Assembly: GCA_964620915.1 (NCBI GenBank)
Contig: CAZUKP010000066.1
Span: 1-15,937, forward strand
Length of the DNA stretch: 15,937 bases
Reading direction: 5' to 3'
DNA from: Hyphomicrobium_A sp964620915
GTDB taxonomy: Bacteria > Pseudomonadota > Alphaproteobacteria > Rhizobiales > Hyphomicrobiaceae
Below the pieces are notes generated by a model that was not told the DNA's origin, ran no database searches, and saw only the letters and a list, made by a program, of their open reading frames with translations. A program made the position numbers and the translations under genes. Positions 6,340 through 13,961 of the stretch are shown here, one piece after another; within the stretch, counting starts at the first letter, position 1; the number at the start of each line of letters is the position of its first letter.

Positions 6340-7041
6340 ATGACCGAACCATCCATTGCTGAGATTCTTGAGGAAACCACCGAGCGTTGTCGCAACCTCG
6401 ATGCGCCGTTGGCGGGGCGACTACAAGCCTTTGCCGATGAGGTTCGCGCGCTCAGCACCGAGTTTGCGGACACGGTTGAGCGGATGATTGCGCGCCTTAA
6501 GGACTCCGGCGCCGGTGAGAGCGCTCCGACTCCTGGCGAGCCAATGCCGAATTTCTTGCTACCAGATCAAAACGGGCGGCTCATCAGTCTCTCCGATCTC
6601 GTTGCGCGCGGTCCAATCGTCCTGGCATTTCATCGCGGACACTGGTGTCCTTACTGTCGGATTACGGCCGATGCCCTGACGCGGATCCACGACGAGGTTG
6701 AAGGGCTCGGCGCCGAGTTAATCGTAATTACGCCTGAGGTTGAGCGCTTCAACAAAGAACTGCGCTCAGCAGTCGACGCGCGTTATCCCGTGTTATCTGA
6801 TATCGACAACGGGTATGCGCTTATGTTGAATTTGGCGTTCTATGTTGGCGATGAGAAGAAGAAGCTGATGAAGTTCGCCGGCTGGAATATTCCTCCCTAC
6901 AACGCCAACGAAAATTGGACACTGCCCATCCCCGCGACGTTCGTCGTCGGCAGCGATGGACTGGTCAAAGCCCGACATATTGATCCCGATTACCGTAAGC
7001 GCATGGATATTGAGGCCATACTCGAGGCTGTCAGAGCATAA
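6340..7041 (+). CDS. Peroxiredoxin-like AhpC/TSA-family protein 2 (Prx-2)
   Basis: 233 residues, paralogous to Prx-1 along its length. The redoxin domain is at about 58-225, with FHRGHWCPYCR placing Cys103 and Cys106 exactly where Prx-1 has them, and IPATFVVGSDGLVKARHIDPDYRKRM near the C-terminus. An N-terminal helical section (1-55) precedes the domain, as in Prx-1. Cytoplasmic; expected to act on peroxides or disulfides through the CPYC pair, perhaps recycled by a thioredoxin-like or flavin reductase system. The ATG at 6340 has GGAG 6 bases upstream. It converges on LysR-2 with an 11-base gap. No operator copy sits directly upstream; the nearest, E, is 634 bases away, so it may be read through from E or have its own unrecognised promoter. 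Confidence 0.92.
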   Translation: MTEPSIAEILEETTERCRNLDAPLAGRLQAFADEVRALSTEFADTVERMIARLKDSGAGESAPTPGEPMPNFLLPDQNGRLISLSDLVARGPIVLAFHRGHWCPYCRITADALTRIHDEVEGLGAELIVITPEVERFNKELRSAVDARYPVLSDIDNGYALMLNLAFYVGDEKKKLMKFAGWNIPPYNANENWTLPIPATFVVGSDGLVKARHIDPDYRKRMDIEAILEAVRA

Positions 7042-7052
7042 CGGGTCTGAGC

Positions 7053-7955
7053 TCAGGCCGCCTTTCGGTTTTCTTCAAGACGCGACCAGTCAGCCGCACG
7101 CAACATCTTAAGTAGAGTATTTGCTGAAATGGAGCGCTGACGTCCGGCCACGGCGTAGGCAAAGACCGTCCGCTCCATGTCGAAACCGTCGACGCTGAGC
7201 ACAGATAGTTCAGGCGACGCTGCAATGCTTGCCGGCGCGAACCCAACACCCAAACCGGCCTCCAACAAAGCGACGAAATCCGCTTCGGACCCGGCGTGGT
7301 GCGCAGTGGGGATATCAATACCAGAGTCTGCAAGGAAGCTCACTCCGCGCTCGAAGTCTTCGCAGTATGGCCGGCAAATAATACGCTCTTCGCGCAGTTC
7401 ACCGATTGATACTGACGATTGCTTGGAGATTGGGTGCGTTTTTGCAACCACAAGGCAATAGGACTCCGTGAACAGTGGCCAGGATTCGAAACGCTCCCAA
7501 CGCTCGGGAATCACTGGGGCAACAGCCACTTCTGCACCTCCCTTTTTGAGTTGATCGCTGACGTCAGAGCTAGTGCCACGCAGGAATTTAAGTGTGAGCC
7601 CACACATACCTTGCACGAGTTCCTTCAAGCATGGAACGAGCAATTCGATATTCAAGGTAATTGGAACCGCAATGGTCAGTGACGCCAGATCCCCCTGATT
7701 GATAGAGGTCGCCATCTGTTTGGCCGCCAATGCACTGGCATAGCACTGTTCCATGAGTGGCAGCATGCGCTGCCCAAGATCTGACAGGTGCGTGAGATTG
7801 CGTTCGCGACGAAACAGGTCACCGCCAAGCTCATGCTCCAGTTGCTTTATGGCCCGCGTCAGAGATGGCTGGGCGACGTGACATTCCTCGGCAGCCCGGG
7901 TGAAGTTTAACAACCGCGACACGGCTAGGAAGTATCTGACCTGATGCATTTCCAC
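7053..7955 (-). CDS. LysR-family transcriptional regulator 2 (LysR-2)
   Basis: 300 residues, aligning without obvious gaps to LysR-1. The wHTH at 1-60 (MEMHQVRYFLAV, NFTRAAEECHVAQPSLTRAIKQLE) is nearly the same as LysR-1, so both may recognise the same DNA element. The effector domain (about 90-290) is more diverged. Cys25, Cys71 and Cys198 are shared with LysR-1, and LysR-2 adds Cys109, 118, 167 and 194, giving a CRPYC pair (194/198) near the OxyR Cys199 position. The start is the GTG at 7955, with AGAGGA about 10 bases upstream; ATG at 7949 is an alternative. Divergent from the reductase-cyclase operon across operator B, the standard geometry for a LysR regulator and its target. It converges on Prx-2. 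Confidence 0.92.
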   Translation of the reverse strand: MEMHQVRYFLAVSRLLNFTRAAEECHVAQPSLTRAIKQLEHELGGDLFRRERNLTHLSDLGQRMLPLMEQCYASALAAKQMATSINQGDLASLTIAVPITLNIELLVPCLKELVQGMCGLTLKFLRGTSSDVSDQLKKGGAEVAVAPVIPERWERFESWPLFTESYCLVVAKTHPISKQSSVSIGELREERIICRPYCEDFERGVSFLADSGIDIPTAHHAGSEADFVALLEAGLGVGFAPASIAASPELSVLSVDGFDMERTVFAYAVAGRQRSISANTLLKMLRAADWSRLEENRKAA

Positions 7956-8011
7956 GGGTCTTTTGTCCTCTCAGAAATGCCCGACTCTAGAGAGTAGACC
8001 GAGGCTTTCCC

Positions 8012-8051
8012 ATAGCCGCCGGCTATCGAATTCTAAACCACTCGATATTTC
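8012..8051 (+). promoter_or_regulatory. Operator B: LysR/OxyR-like composite site before the reductase-cyclase operon
   Basis: ATAGC-CGCCG-GCTAT (8012-8026), 17 bases, GATATTTC (8044-8051). This is the most symmetrical copy; the inner CGCCG extends the palindrome to ATAGCCGCCGGCTAT. TACGGT, preceded by GATCGT, lies 20 bases after GATATTTC and matches copy A, so a start near 8084 and a leader of almost 200 bases to the reductase ATG are implied. Located in the divergent gap with LysR-2. Confidence 0.78.
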
Positions 8052-8279
8052 CGCTCCAGTGTTTTGATCGTTACGGTCTCCTACAGCCGCCGGTTGATTA
8101 AGAACAAGGCGGTCAGACTGGGACATTCGGAAACCAGCGGCCCATTCGGCCATCGACCCAAACGGCACCCACGTCGCCTGGGAAGATGTCCACCGCCCTC
8201 CGTTCGTTCCGAACCTTTGCAACGGGAACGATCAACACCTCGTACCCCATCCGAAAGCCATCCTTTGGGAGACCCACCT

Positions 8280-9704
8280 ATGCCAAGGCCGATGAAAGTG
8301 GACATTGCGATCATTGGGGCAGGGTCAGGTGGCCTCTCAGTTGCTGCCGGAGCGGCTCAACTAGGCGCAAGCGTCGTCCTAATTGAAAAACACAAAATGG
8401 GTGGAGACTGCCTGAACTACGGCTGCGTGCCTTCCAAAGCATTGATCGCAGCCGCAGAGGCCGCCCAGGCAGTGCGCACGTCGGGGCGCTTTGGCGTTAA
8501 CGGGCATGAGCCAAAGGCCGATTTCGCGATGGTCAATGACCACGCGCATGGAGTCATCGCCGCCATCGCACCAAATGACTCCGTCGAACGGTTTCGCGGC
8601 CTCGGCGTCAACGTCATTCAAGCTGCCGGAAAGTTCGTCAACGGCTCGACAGTCGACGCGGACAGTCAGGAAATTTCCGCGCGCCGCATCGTCATCGCAA
8701 CAGGATCAAGCGCGAGCATACCTCCAATTCCCGGACTAGCCGATGTTCCCTATCTCACGAACGAAACGGTATTTGATCTGCGCGAGGCCCCCGGGCACCT
8801 GATCATTATCGGTGGCGGTCCTATCGGACTCGAGCTTGCCCAAGCGCATCGCCGTCTGGGCTGCAATGTCACCGTCCTCGAAGCAATGTCGATCCTCCCC
8901 AAGGACGACCCGGAGGCGGCCGAAGTCGTGCGTTCGCGCCTCGTCGCCGAAGATGTCACGATCATTGAAAAAGCGCGCATCGAACGTATCGAACGTCGGG
9001 GCAATGCCATTGCGGCAATGGTCTCGACCGCCGGTCAATCTCATTGGATTGAAGGTACGCATCTGCTCGTGGCCGCAGGCCGGCGTCCCAACGTCAACGG
9101 TCTCAATCTGGAGGCCGCCGGCATTGCCTATGATCGGGCAGGTATCAAGGTCGACCCGCGACTGAGAACGACAAACAAGCGCGTCTTTGCCATCGGCGAC
9201 GTCGCGGGTGGCTATCAGTTCACGCACATGGCCGGATACCACGCCGGAATTGTCATTCGGAATGCGCTCTTCAATCTTCCCGCAAAGGTCGACTATCGCG
9301 CCGTGCCATGGGTCACTTACACCGACCCAGAACTCGCACATGTCGGCCAGACTGAGGCATCGGCAAGAGAGCGGGATCCTTCCGCGAAATCCGTGAAGTG
9401 GCTGTTCGCAGAGAACGATCGCGCGCAGGCTGAACGAGAAACAGAAGGCTTCATCAAGGCTGTCATCGGACAGCGGGGCGCCATCCTGGGCGCAACCATT
9501 GTAGGGCGTCACGCCGGCGAGTTGATCCTGCCATGGGTGCTTGCTGTGCAGAAGCGTCTCACCGCCAAGGACATGACGTCGATCATAGCGCCCTATCCAA
9601 CGCTTGGTGAGGTCTCCAAGCGTGTTGCTGGCGCCTGGTTCACGCCGCAGCTCTTTTCGAACCGAACTCGCACCGTCGTGAAGCTGATGCAGAGGCTGCC
9701 ATGA
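8280..9704 (+). CDS. FAD-dependent pyridine nucleotide-disulfide oxidoreductase (MerA/Lpd-like)
   Basis: 474 residues of class I flavoprotein disulfide reductase. FAD-binding GAGSGG at 13-18, redox-active GGDCLNYGCVPSK with Cys44 and Cys49, a second Rossmann motif GGGPIGLE near 178, the FAD motif VFAIGDVAG near 305, and a C-terminal dimerisation domain. It has no N-terminal metal-binding domain and no C-terminal vicinal cysteines, so Hg(II) reductase activity is unlikely despite the resemblance. The usual catalytic His region near the C-terminus reads IIAPYPTLGE, where dihydrolipoamide dehydrogenases have a His-Pro, so classic dihydrolipoamide turnover is also doubtful. The start at 8280 has GGGAG 8 bases upstream. 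It heads the operon after operator B and may supply NAD(P)H-derived electrons to a disulfide, quinone or the Prx-like proteins (inference). Confidence 0.9.
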   Translation: MPRPMKVDIAIIGAGSGGLSVAAGAAQLGASVVLIEKHKMGGDCLNYGCVPSKALIAAAEAAQAVRTSGRFGVNGHEPKADFAMVNDHAHGVIAAIAPNDSVERFRGLGVNVIQAAGKFVNGSTVDADSQEISARRIVIATGSSASIPPIPGLADVPYLTNETVFDLREAPGHLIIIGGGPIGLELAQAHRRLGCNVTVLEAMSILPKDDPEAAEVVRSRLVAEDVTIIEKARIERIERRGNAIAAMVSTAGQSHWIEGTHLLVAAGRRPNVNGLNLEAAGIAYDRAGIKVDPRLRTTNKRVFAIGDVAGGYQFTHMAGYHAGIVIRNALFNLPAKVDYRAVPWVTYTDPELAHVGQTEASARERDPSAKSVKWLFAENDRAQAERETEGFIKAVIGQRGAILGATIVGRHAGELILPWVLAVQKRLTAKDMTSIIAPYPTLGEVSKRVAGAWFTPQLFSNRTRTVVKLMQRLP

Positions 9705-9733
9705 CGACCTCAAGCCGTGCAATTTCCTCCCCA

Positions 9734-9822
9734 GCTGATGACTGGGCCCCTCACGGTCATCAGCCAACTGGGACCCGGGCGAGCGAGGCTCCCCTCCCCC
9801 CGACGCCGCTCGGGTCCCCAAC
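9734..9822 (+). promoter_or_regulatory. Two hairpins between the reductase and TVP38 genes
   Basis: GCTGATGAC (9734-9742) pairs perfectly with GTCATCAGC (9756-9764). Downstream, GGGACC...CGAGCG (from 9770) pairs with CGCTCG-GGTCCC ending near 9818, with a 4-base bulge. The second is followed by CCAACTTTCTTTG, not a clean T-run. They lie in the 146-base gap before the strong ribosome-binding site of the next gene and could be a processing site, a partial terminator or a differential-stability element. Confidence 0.4.
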
Positions 9823-9850
9823 TTTCTTTGACGCGCCACAGGAGGCCAAG

Positions 9851-10609
9851 ATGTCAGCCGCACAGGATTCCCATGCCAGCATGCAGCCTAGTCCTGTTGC
9901 CCGCTTTGACTACAAGAAGCTCATCCCCCTTGCCGTGTTCGGCATTGGCATTGCGGCCTTCTTCGCGTTCGGACTCAACGAATACCTGACATTCGAGCAG
10001 TTGAAGGAAAACCGGGGGCAACTGACCACGTTTGTCTCGACGATGCCTGTGCTTTCCGTAGCACTTTTTATACTTTTCTACGCGGCAATCGTTGCATTCT
10101 CGGTGCCTGGCGCAGCCCTGCTGACACTGGCTGGCGGGTTTTTATTCGGCATCTGGGAAGGGACAGCAGCCGTCGTAGTCGGTGCCACCGCCGGCGCCAC
10201 AATCCTGTTTCTCGCAGCGCGCTTCGTTCTCGGCGATGCATTGCGTTCAAAGGCTGGTCCTTGGCTTGCCAAGATGGAAACCGGATTCAACGAGGATGCA
10301 TTCAACTACTTACTCGTCCTGCGGTTAATCCCGGCCTTTCCCTTCTTTATCGTCAACTTGGTGCCTGCATTCCTTGGCGTCTCAACGCGCACGTTTGTAG
10401 TCGCGACTTTTCTCGGGATTATTCCAGGAACGTTTGTCTATGCCTCTATCGGCGCCGGCCTAGGCAGCATCTTTGATTCAGCGCAGGAGTTTTCACTGAA
10501 GGGTGCCCTGACGCCTGAGGTGATTGTTGCCCTCGTTGGTCTGGCAGTCCTGTCACTCGTCCCTGTTGCCTACAAAAAAATCAAATCACGCAGAGCCGCT
10601 TCAAACTGA
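9851..10609 (+). CDS. TVP38/TMEM64-family (DedA-like, VTT domain) membrane protein
   Basis: 252 residues with about six hydrophobic segments. The VTT (SNARE-associated/DedA superfamily) core is clear: PGAALLTLAGGFLFG, a Gly-rich GATAGATILFLAARF helix, the re-entrant-type RLIPAFPFFIVNLVPAFLGV and a GIIPGTFVYASIGAG segment. This superfamily is linked to lipid carrier or phospholipid movement in membranes; the cargo here is unknown. ATG at 9851 is chosen because AGGAGG stands 5 bases before it. The frame stays open back to an ATG at 9701 that overlaps the reductase stop, but those 50 residues are Pro/Ser/Thr-rich and sit over two hairpins. TVP38-like proteins next to MerA-like flavoproteins recur in bacteria (established co-occurrence by my recollection), suggesting a linked redox or membrane role. 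Confidence 0.9.
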   Translation: MSAAQDSHASMQPSPVARFDYKKLIPLAVFGIGIAAFFAFGLNEYLTFEQLKENRGQLTTFVSTMPVLSVALFILFYAAIVAFSVPGAALLTLAGGFLFGIWEGTAAVVVGATAGATILFLAARFVLGDALRSKAGPWLAKMETGFNEDAFNYLLVLRLIPAFPFFIVNLVPAFLGVSTRTFVVATFLGIIPGTFVYASIGAGLGSIFDSAQEFSLKGALTPEVIVALVGLAVLSLVPVAYKKIKSRRAASN

Positions 10610-10638
10610 TCAGATGAAGTGACCAAAAGGAGTGTGCC

Positions 10639-11466
10639 ATGACCATCATGACATCTGCAGCCGACATCACCCTAACAACCAAATCCCTGGCTGGCCGATC
10701 GGCGATCATCACCGGCTCCACGAGCGGAATCGGGCTCGGTATTGCCCAAGCGTTCTCTGGTGCCGGCATGAACGTGATGCTGAACGGCTTCGGCGACGCC
10801 GATAAAATCGAGTCGACGCGCGCCGGCCTGGAAGAAGCGTATGGCATCAAGGCGGCCTATTCTTCGGCCGACATGACCAAGGCTAGTGACATCGAAGCGA
10901 TGGTGGCCGATGCAGTGGCAGCCTTCGGCCAGGTCGACGTACTCGTCAATAACGCCGGAATCCAGCACGTCGAAGCGATTGAGACTTTCCCGCCGGAAAA
11001 GTGGGATGCGATCATTGCCATAAACTTGTCGGCGGCATTTCACGCGATGCGCGCCGTCGTCCCGCAAATGAAGTCACGGGGCTGGGGGCGGATCATCAAC
11101 GTGGCCTCCGCTCATGCGCTCGTTGCATCGCCTTTCAAGGCCGCTTACGTCGCAGCCAAGCACGGAATTCTGGGCCTGACGAAGACGGTAGCGCTGGAGA
11201 CTGCCGAGCATGGCATCACCGTCAATGCGGTGTGCCCAGGATACGTCCTGACGCCGCTCGTTCAAAAGCAGATCCCAGAGACGGCAAAAGCGCGAAATCT
11301 CACCGAAGAGCAAGTCATCCGTGACGTGCTTCTCCATGCTCAACCCACGCGGAAGTTCGTAACGACAGGAGAAATCGGCGGACTTGCCGTGTTCCTGTGC
11401 ACCGATGCCGGCGCATCGATAACTGGTGCGGCGCTTCCCATTGAAGGCGGGTGGACAGCGCAATGA
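10639..11466 (+). CDS. bdhA: 3-hydroxybutyrate dehydrogenase (SDR family)
   Basis: 275 residues of short-chain dehydrogenase. NAD-binding GSTSGIG at 26-32 and NNAG at 104-107; catalytic Ser157, Tyr170 and Lys174 in NVASAHALVASPFKAAYVAAKHG. The section VCPGYVLTPLVQKQIPETAKA, the LTEEQVIRDVLL helix and a C-terminal GGWTAQ are hallmarks of D-3-hydroxybutyrate dehydrogenase (EC 1.1.1.30), which interconverts 3-hydroxybutyrate and acetoacetate with NAD in poly-hydroxybutyrate use. An ideal AAGGAG lies 6 bases before the ATG. The stop overlaps the start of the patatin gene (ATGA), so the two are translationally coupled. The gene name is by family; the organism may have another copy elsewhere. Confidence 0.9.
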   Translation: MTIMTSAADITLTTKSLAGRSAIITGSTSGIGLGIAQAFSGAGMNVMLNGFGDADKIESTRAGLEEAYGIKAAYSSADMTKASDIEAMVADAVAAFGQVDVLVNNAGIQHVEAIETFPPEKWDAIIAINLSAAFHAMRAVVPQMKSRGWGRIINVASAHALVASPFKAAYVAAKHGILGLTKTVALETAEHGITVNAVCPGYVLTPLVQKQIPETAKARNLTEEQVIRDVLLHAQPTRKFVTTGEIGGLAVFLCTDAGASITGAALPIEGGWTAQ

Positions 11467-12536
11467 CCATCCAGGAGCCACGCAATCCGCGCCCGGCCGC
11501 GCGCACCAAGCCGAACCGCAAAGCTGTCAACGTCGCGTTGCAGGGGGGCGGCGCACATGGCGCATTCGCTTGGGGTGTCCTTGACAGGATCTTGGAGGAC
11601 GGACGCCTCGACATTGCCGCGCTGAGCGCAACGAGTGCCGGTGCGATGAATGCCGTCGTTATGGCCTACGGTGTCTCAATCGGTGGAATTGCTGGCGCGC
11701 GCGAAAAGCTCAGTGAGTTTTGGACAGAAATCTCTCGTGCGGGCGAGCTCTATAGTCCCGTTCGCACACTGCCGTGGGAGAAGTGGCTGCGCGCCTATGG
11801 GTTCCAGTCAGAGTTCTCGCCCATTTTCCATGCTTTTCAGGCGATGACGCATCTGTTTTCGCCGTATCAACTCAATCCATTCAACTTTAATCCCCTCAAA
11901 GACGTGCTCCTCAAGGTCGTCGATTTCGAGCGCTTGTCTCACTGCAACCGCGCAACACGAATCTTTTTGTGCGCCACAAACGTGCGCACAGGAAAGATAC
12001 GCGTCTTCCACAATGCAGAGTTAAGCGTCGACGTCGTCATGGCCTCGGCATGTCTGCCTTACGTTTTTCAGGCCGTCGAAATCGACGGGGAAGCTTACTG
12101 GGACGGAGGCTTCATGGGAAATCCTGCGATCTTCCCTCTCATCTATAACGGCGCTTCCCGAGACGTCATCATCATCCACATCAATCCAATTGAGCGCAGC
12201 AAACTACCCAAGAGTGCACCTGAGATTTTTGACCGCATGAATGAGATCAGCTTCAATTCGTCTTTGATGCGGGAGATGCGCGCGGTGGAGTTCGTCACAC
12301 GGCTCATCGACGAAGGGGCTCTCGATGCGTCGAAATATCATCGGATGCTGGTCCACTCCATTCGCGATGACGCCGAAATGTCTCAGCTCGGTGTCGCGAC
12401 GAAACTTAATCCGGATTGGGATTTCCTCTGCCGATTGCGCGACACGGGCCGTCGTAGAGCTGAGGAGTGGCTGGATAAGAACTTCGAGCGAGTAGGCCAG
12501 GATTCGAGCATCGACCTGGAGGAGGTTTTTCTCTGA
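11463..12536 (+). CDS. Patatin-like phospholipase
   Basis: 357 residues of patatin-fold acyl hydrolase with a Ser-Asp dyad. Oxyanion hole GGGAHG at 28-33; nucleophile Ser58 in ATSAG, where the first Gly of the usual GxSxG is Ala; dyad Asp214 in the DGG motif (YWDGGFMGNP). No signal peptide. The C-terminal part (about 230-357) is helical and typical of proteobacterial patatins found beside bdhA. It probably cleaves acyl esters of membrane phospholipids or lipid on PHB granules; which one is not shown. ATG at 11463 overlaps the SDR stop by four bases. Twenty bases separate it from the cyclase start. Confidence 0.88.
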   Translation: MTIQEPRNPRPAARTKPNRKAVNVALQGGGAHGAFAWGVLDRILEDGRLDIAALSATSAGAMNAVVMAYGVSIGGIAGAREKLSEFWTEISRAGELYSPVRTLPWEKWLRAYGFQSEFSPIFHAFQAMTHLFSPYQLNPFNFNPLKDVLLKVVDFERLSHCNRATRIFLCATNVRTGKIRVFHNAELSVDVVMASACLPYVFQAVEIDGEAYWDGGFMGNPAIFPLIYNGASRDVIIIHINPIERSKLPKSAPEIFDRMNEISFNSSLMREMRAVEFVTRLIDEGALDASKYHRMLVHSIRDDAEMSQLGVATKLNPDWDFLCRLRDTGRRRAEEWLDKNFERVGQDSSIDLEEVFL

Positions 12537-12556
12537 AGCCCGTGAGGTGGCAAGCG

Positions 12557-13939
12557 ATGTCAGCACTCGCATCCAAATTGTCCGAGTTGCCGAGTGGCAT
12601 CGTCTCGGCTTTCCAGTCGCCGCAACCGATGGCGCGACTGCCCACGCGCGTCGTGGATCTTATCCGTGCACAAGACCGCGAGTCAGAGCGCCTGATCATC
12701 TATGTGCAACTTTCTCTAGCCGCCCTCCTTGCTCTTCTCTATGTGCTTGCTCCGCGGCCCGACGATGCGCCAATGACCATGTTTGCGCCTGTTCCGCTGG
12801 CGCTTGTTGCCTATGCGTTGTTTGCAGTTGTACGCTTGCTCATGTCGCGGACGGGACCTCTGCCCAGCTGGTTCGTCATTCCCTTTATTGTTGCCGATAT
12901 TGGTCTCTTGTTGGGGCTAATCTGGTCCTTTCACCTCCAATATGGTGAGCCACCGGCGTTTTCGTTGAAGGTGCCTTCGGTCCTATATTTGTTTGTTTTT
13001 GTCGCGTTGCGGGCGCTCCGTTTCGATCATCGCTACGTGCTTGCCGCCGGTCTCACCGCAGCAATCGGATGGGCGTTGCTAACGGTTGCCGCGGTCGCAA
13101 AGTCTCCGGATGGCTCCATCACCCGCAACTTTGTCACCTACATAACCGGAAATCGGATTTTGATCGGGGCAGAAGTCGACAAGATTGTTGCGATCCTGTT
13201 GCTGACGACGATCCTCACCATGGCTGCACGGCGCGCCCAACGAACCCTCGTCACCGCCGTGCGCGAGGAGGCGGCAGGAAGGGAAATACGCAGGTTCCTC
13301 TCACAGGGGGTCGCTGATCAGATCGCGACGTCGGAGGAACTCATCGAGGCAGGGCAGGCGGCTGAGCGAGATGCCGCAATCATGATGCTCGATATTCGCG
13401 GGTTCACTCCATTTTCGACGACTGTTCCACCATCGGAAGTCGTCCGGATGCTCACGGCTTTTCACGCGCGCATTGTGCCGATCGTGCGCCGCCATGACGG
13501 CGTCGTCGACAAATTCCTCGGTGACGGCATCATGGTGACATTCGGAGCTGTGGCCCCGTCGCAAACTGCGGCCGCTGATGCTCTGCGTGCTCTTGATCAG
13601 GTTCTGTCCGAGGTCATGGACTGGGAGCGATCCCTTTCCGGTCTCGGGCTTAAATTCCCTCTGCACGTAAACGCGGCCGTTGCGTCCGGCGCAGTCGTCT
13701 TTGCCACGTTGGGCGACAACGATCGGCTCGAATACACGGTCATCGGTGAAGCGGTGAACTTGGCGGCTAAGCTCGAGAAGCACAACAAGGTCGAGAAAAC
13801 GCGCGCGCTGCTGACTGCTTCAACCCTGATTGAGGCCCGCGCCCAGGGCTATATCCCTGCCGTCGAACCGCAACTACGCACCAAGTCGTCGGTCGCGGGC
13901 GTTTCTAAACCAATCGACCTGTTCGGCTATCCCGCATGA
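12557..13939 (+). CDS. Membrane-bound class III adenylate/guanylate cyclase (six TM)
   Basis: 460 residues. Six hydrophobic segments lie at about 46-66, 74-97, 103-125, 137-154, 160-181 and 205-224, followed by a linker helix and a class III cyclase domain at about 270-410. Metal-binding Asp279 (LDIRGF) and Asp323 (KFLGDG) are present, as are the base-contact Lys319 and Thr394 (class IIIb-like pair) and Asn401. The transition-state Arg of VNxAxRLE is Lys405 here (VNLAAKLE). Makes cAMP or possibly cGMP at the inner membrane; the TM module may sense a membrane or lipid cue. The ATG at 12557 is chosen for GAGGTGG 6 bases upstream; a GTG at 12542 is in frame. Last gene of the operon after operator B; coupling of lipid enzymes to cyclic nucleotide output is inferred from position. 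Confidence 0.9.
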   Translation: MSALASKLSELPSGIVSAFQSPQPMARLPTRVVDLIRAQDRESERLIIYVQLSLAALLALLYVLAPRPDDAPMTMFAPVPLALVAYALFAVVRLLMSRTGPLPSWFVIPFIVADIGLLLGLIWSFHLQYGEPPAFSLKVPSVLYLFVFVALRALRFDHRYVLAAGLTAAIGWALLTVAAVAKSPDGSITRNFVTYITGNRILIGAEVDKIVAILLLTTILTMAARRAQRTLVTAVREEAAGREIRRFLSQGVADQIATSEELIEAGQAAERDAAIMMLDIRGFTPFSTTVPPSEVVRMLTAFHARIVPIVRRHDGVVDKFLGDGIMVTFGAVAPSQTAAADALRALDQVLSEVMDWERSLSGLGLKFPLHVNAAVASGAVVFATLGDNDRLEYTVIGEAVNLAAKLEKHNKVEKTRALLTASTLIEARAQGYIPAVEPQLRTKSSVAGVSKPIDLFGYPA

Positions 13940-13961
13940 GATGCCGCTCACCGTCTCTGCG

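Noticed and set aside
8064..8279. N-terminal extension of the disulfide reductase from a TTG at 8064
   Set aside because: The added residues are Arg/Pro-rich and unlike the family, no ribosome-binding site precedes them, and GGGAG before the ATG at 8280 gives a normal FAD-domain start.
8280..9704. Calling the flavoprotein a mercuric reductase with a mercury resistance role
   Set aside because: No metal-binding N-terminal domain, no C-terminal vicinal cysteines and no merR, merT or merP nearby.
8736..9863. 375-codon minus-strand frame
   Set aside because: Complete overlap with the well-supported flavoprotein gene; low-complexity His/Arg/Gly-rich translation typical of an antisense shadow.
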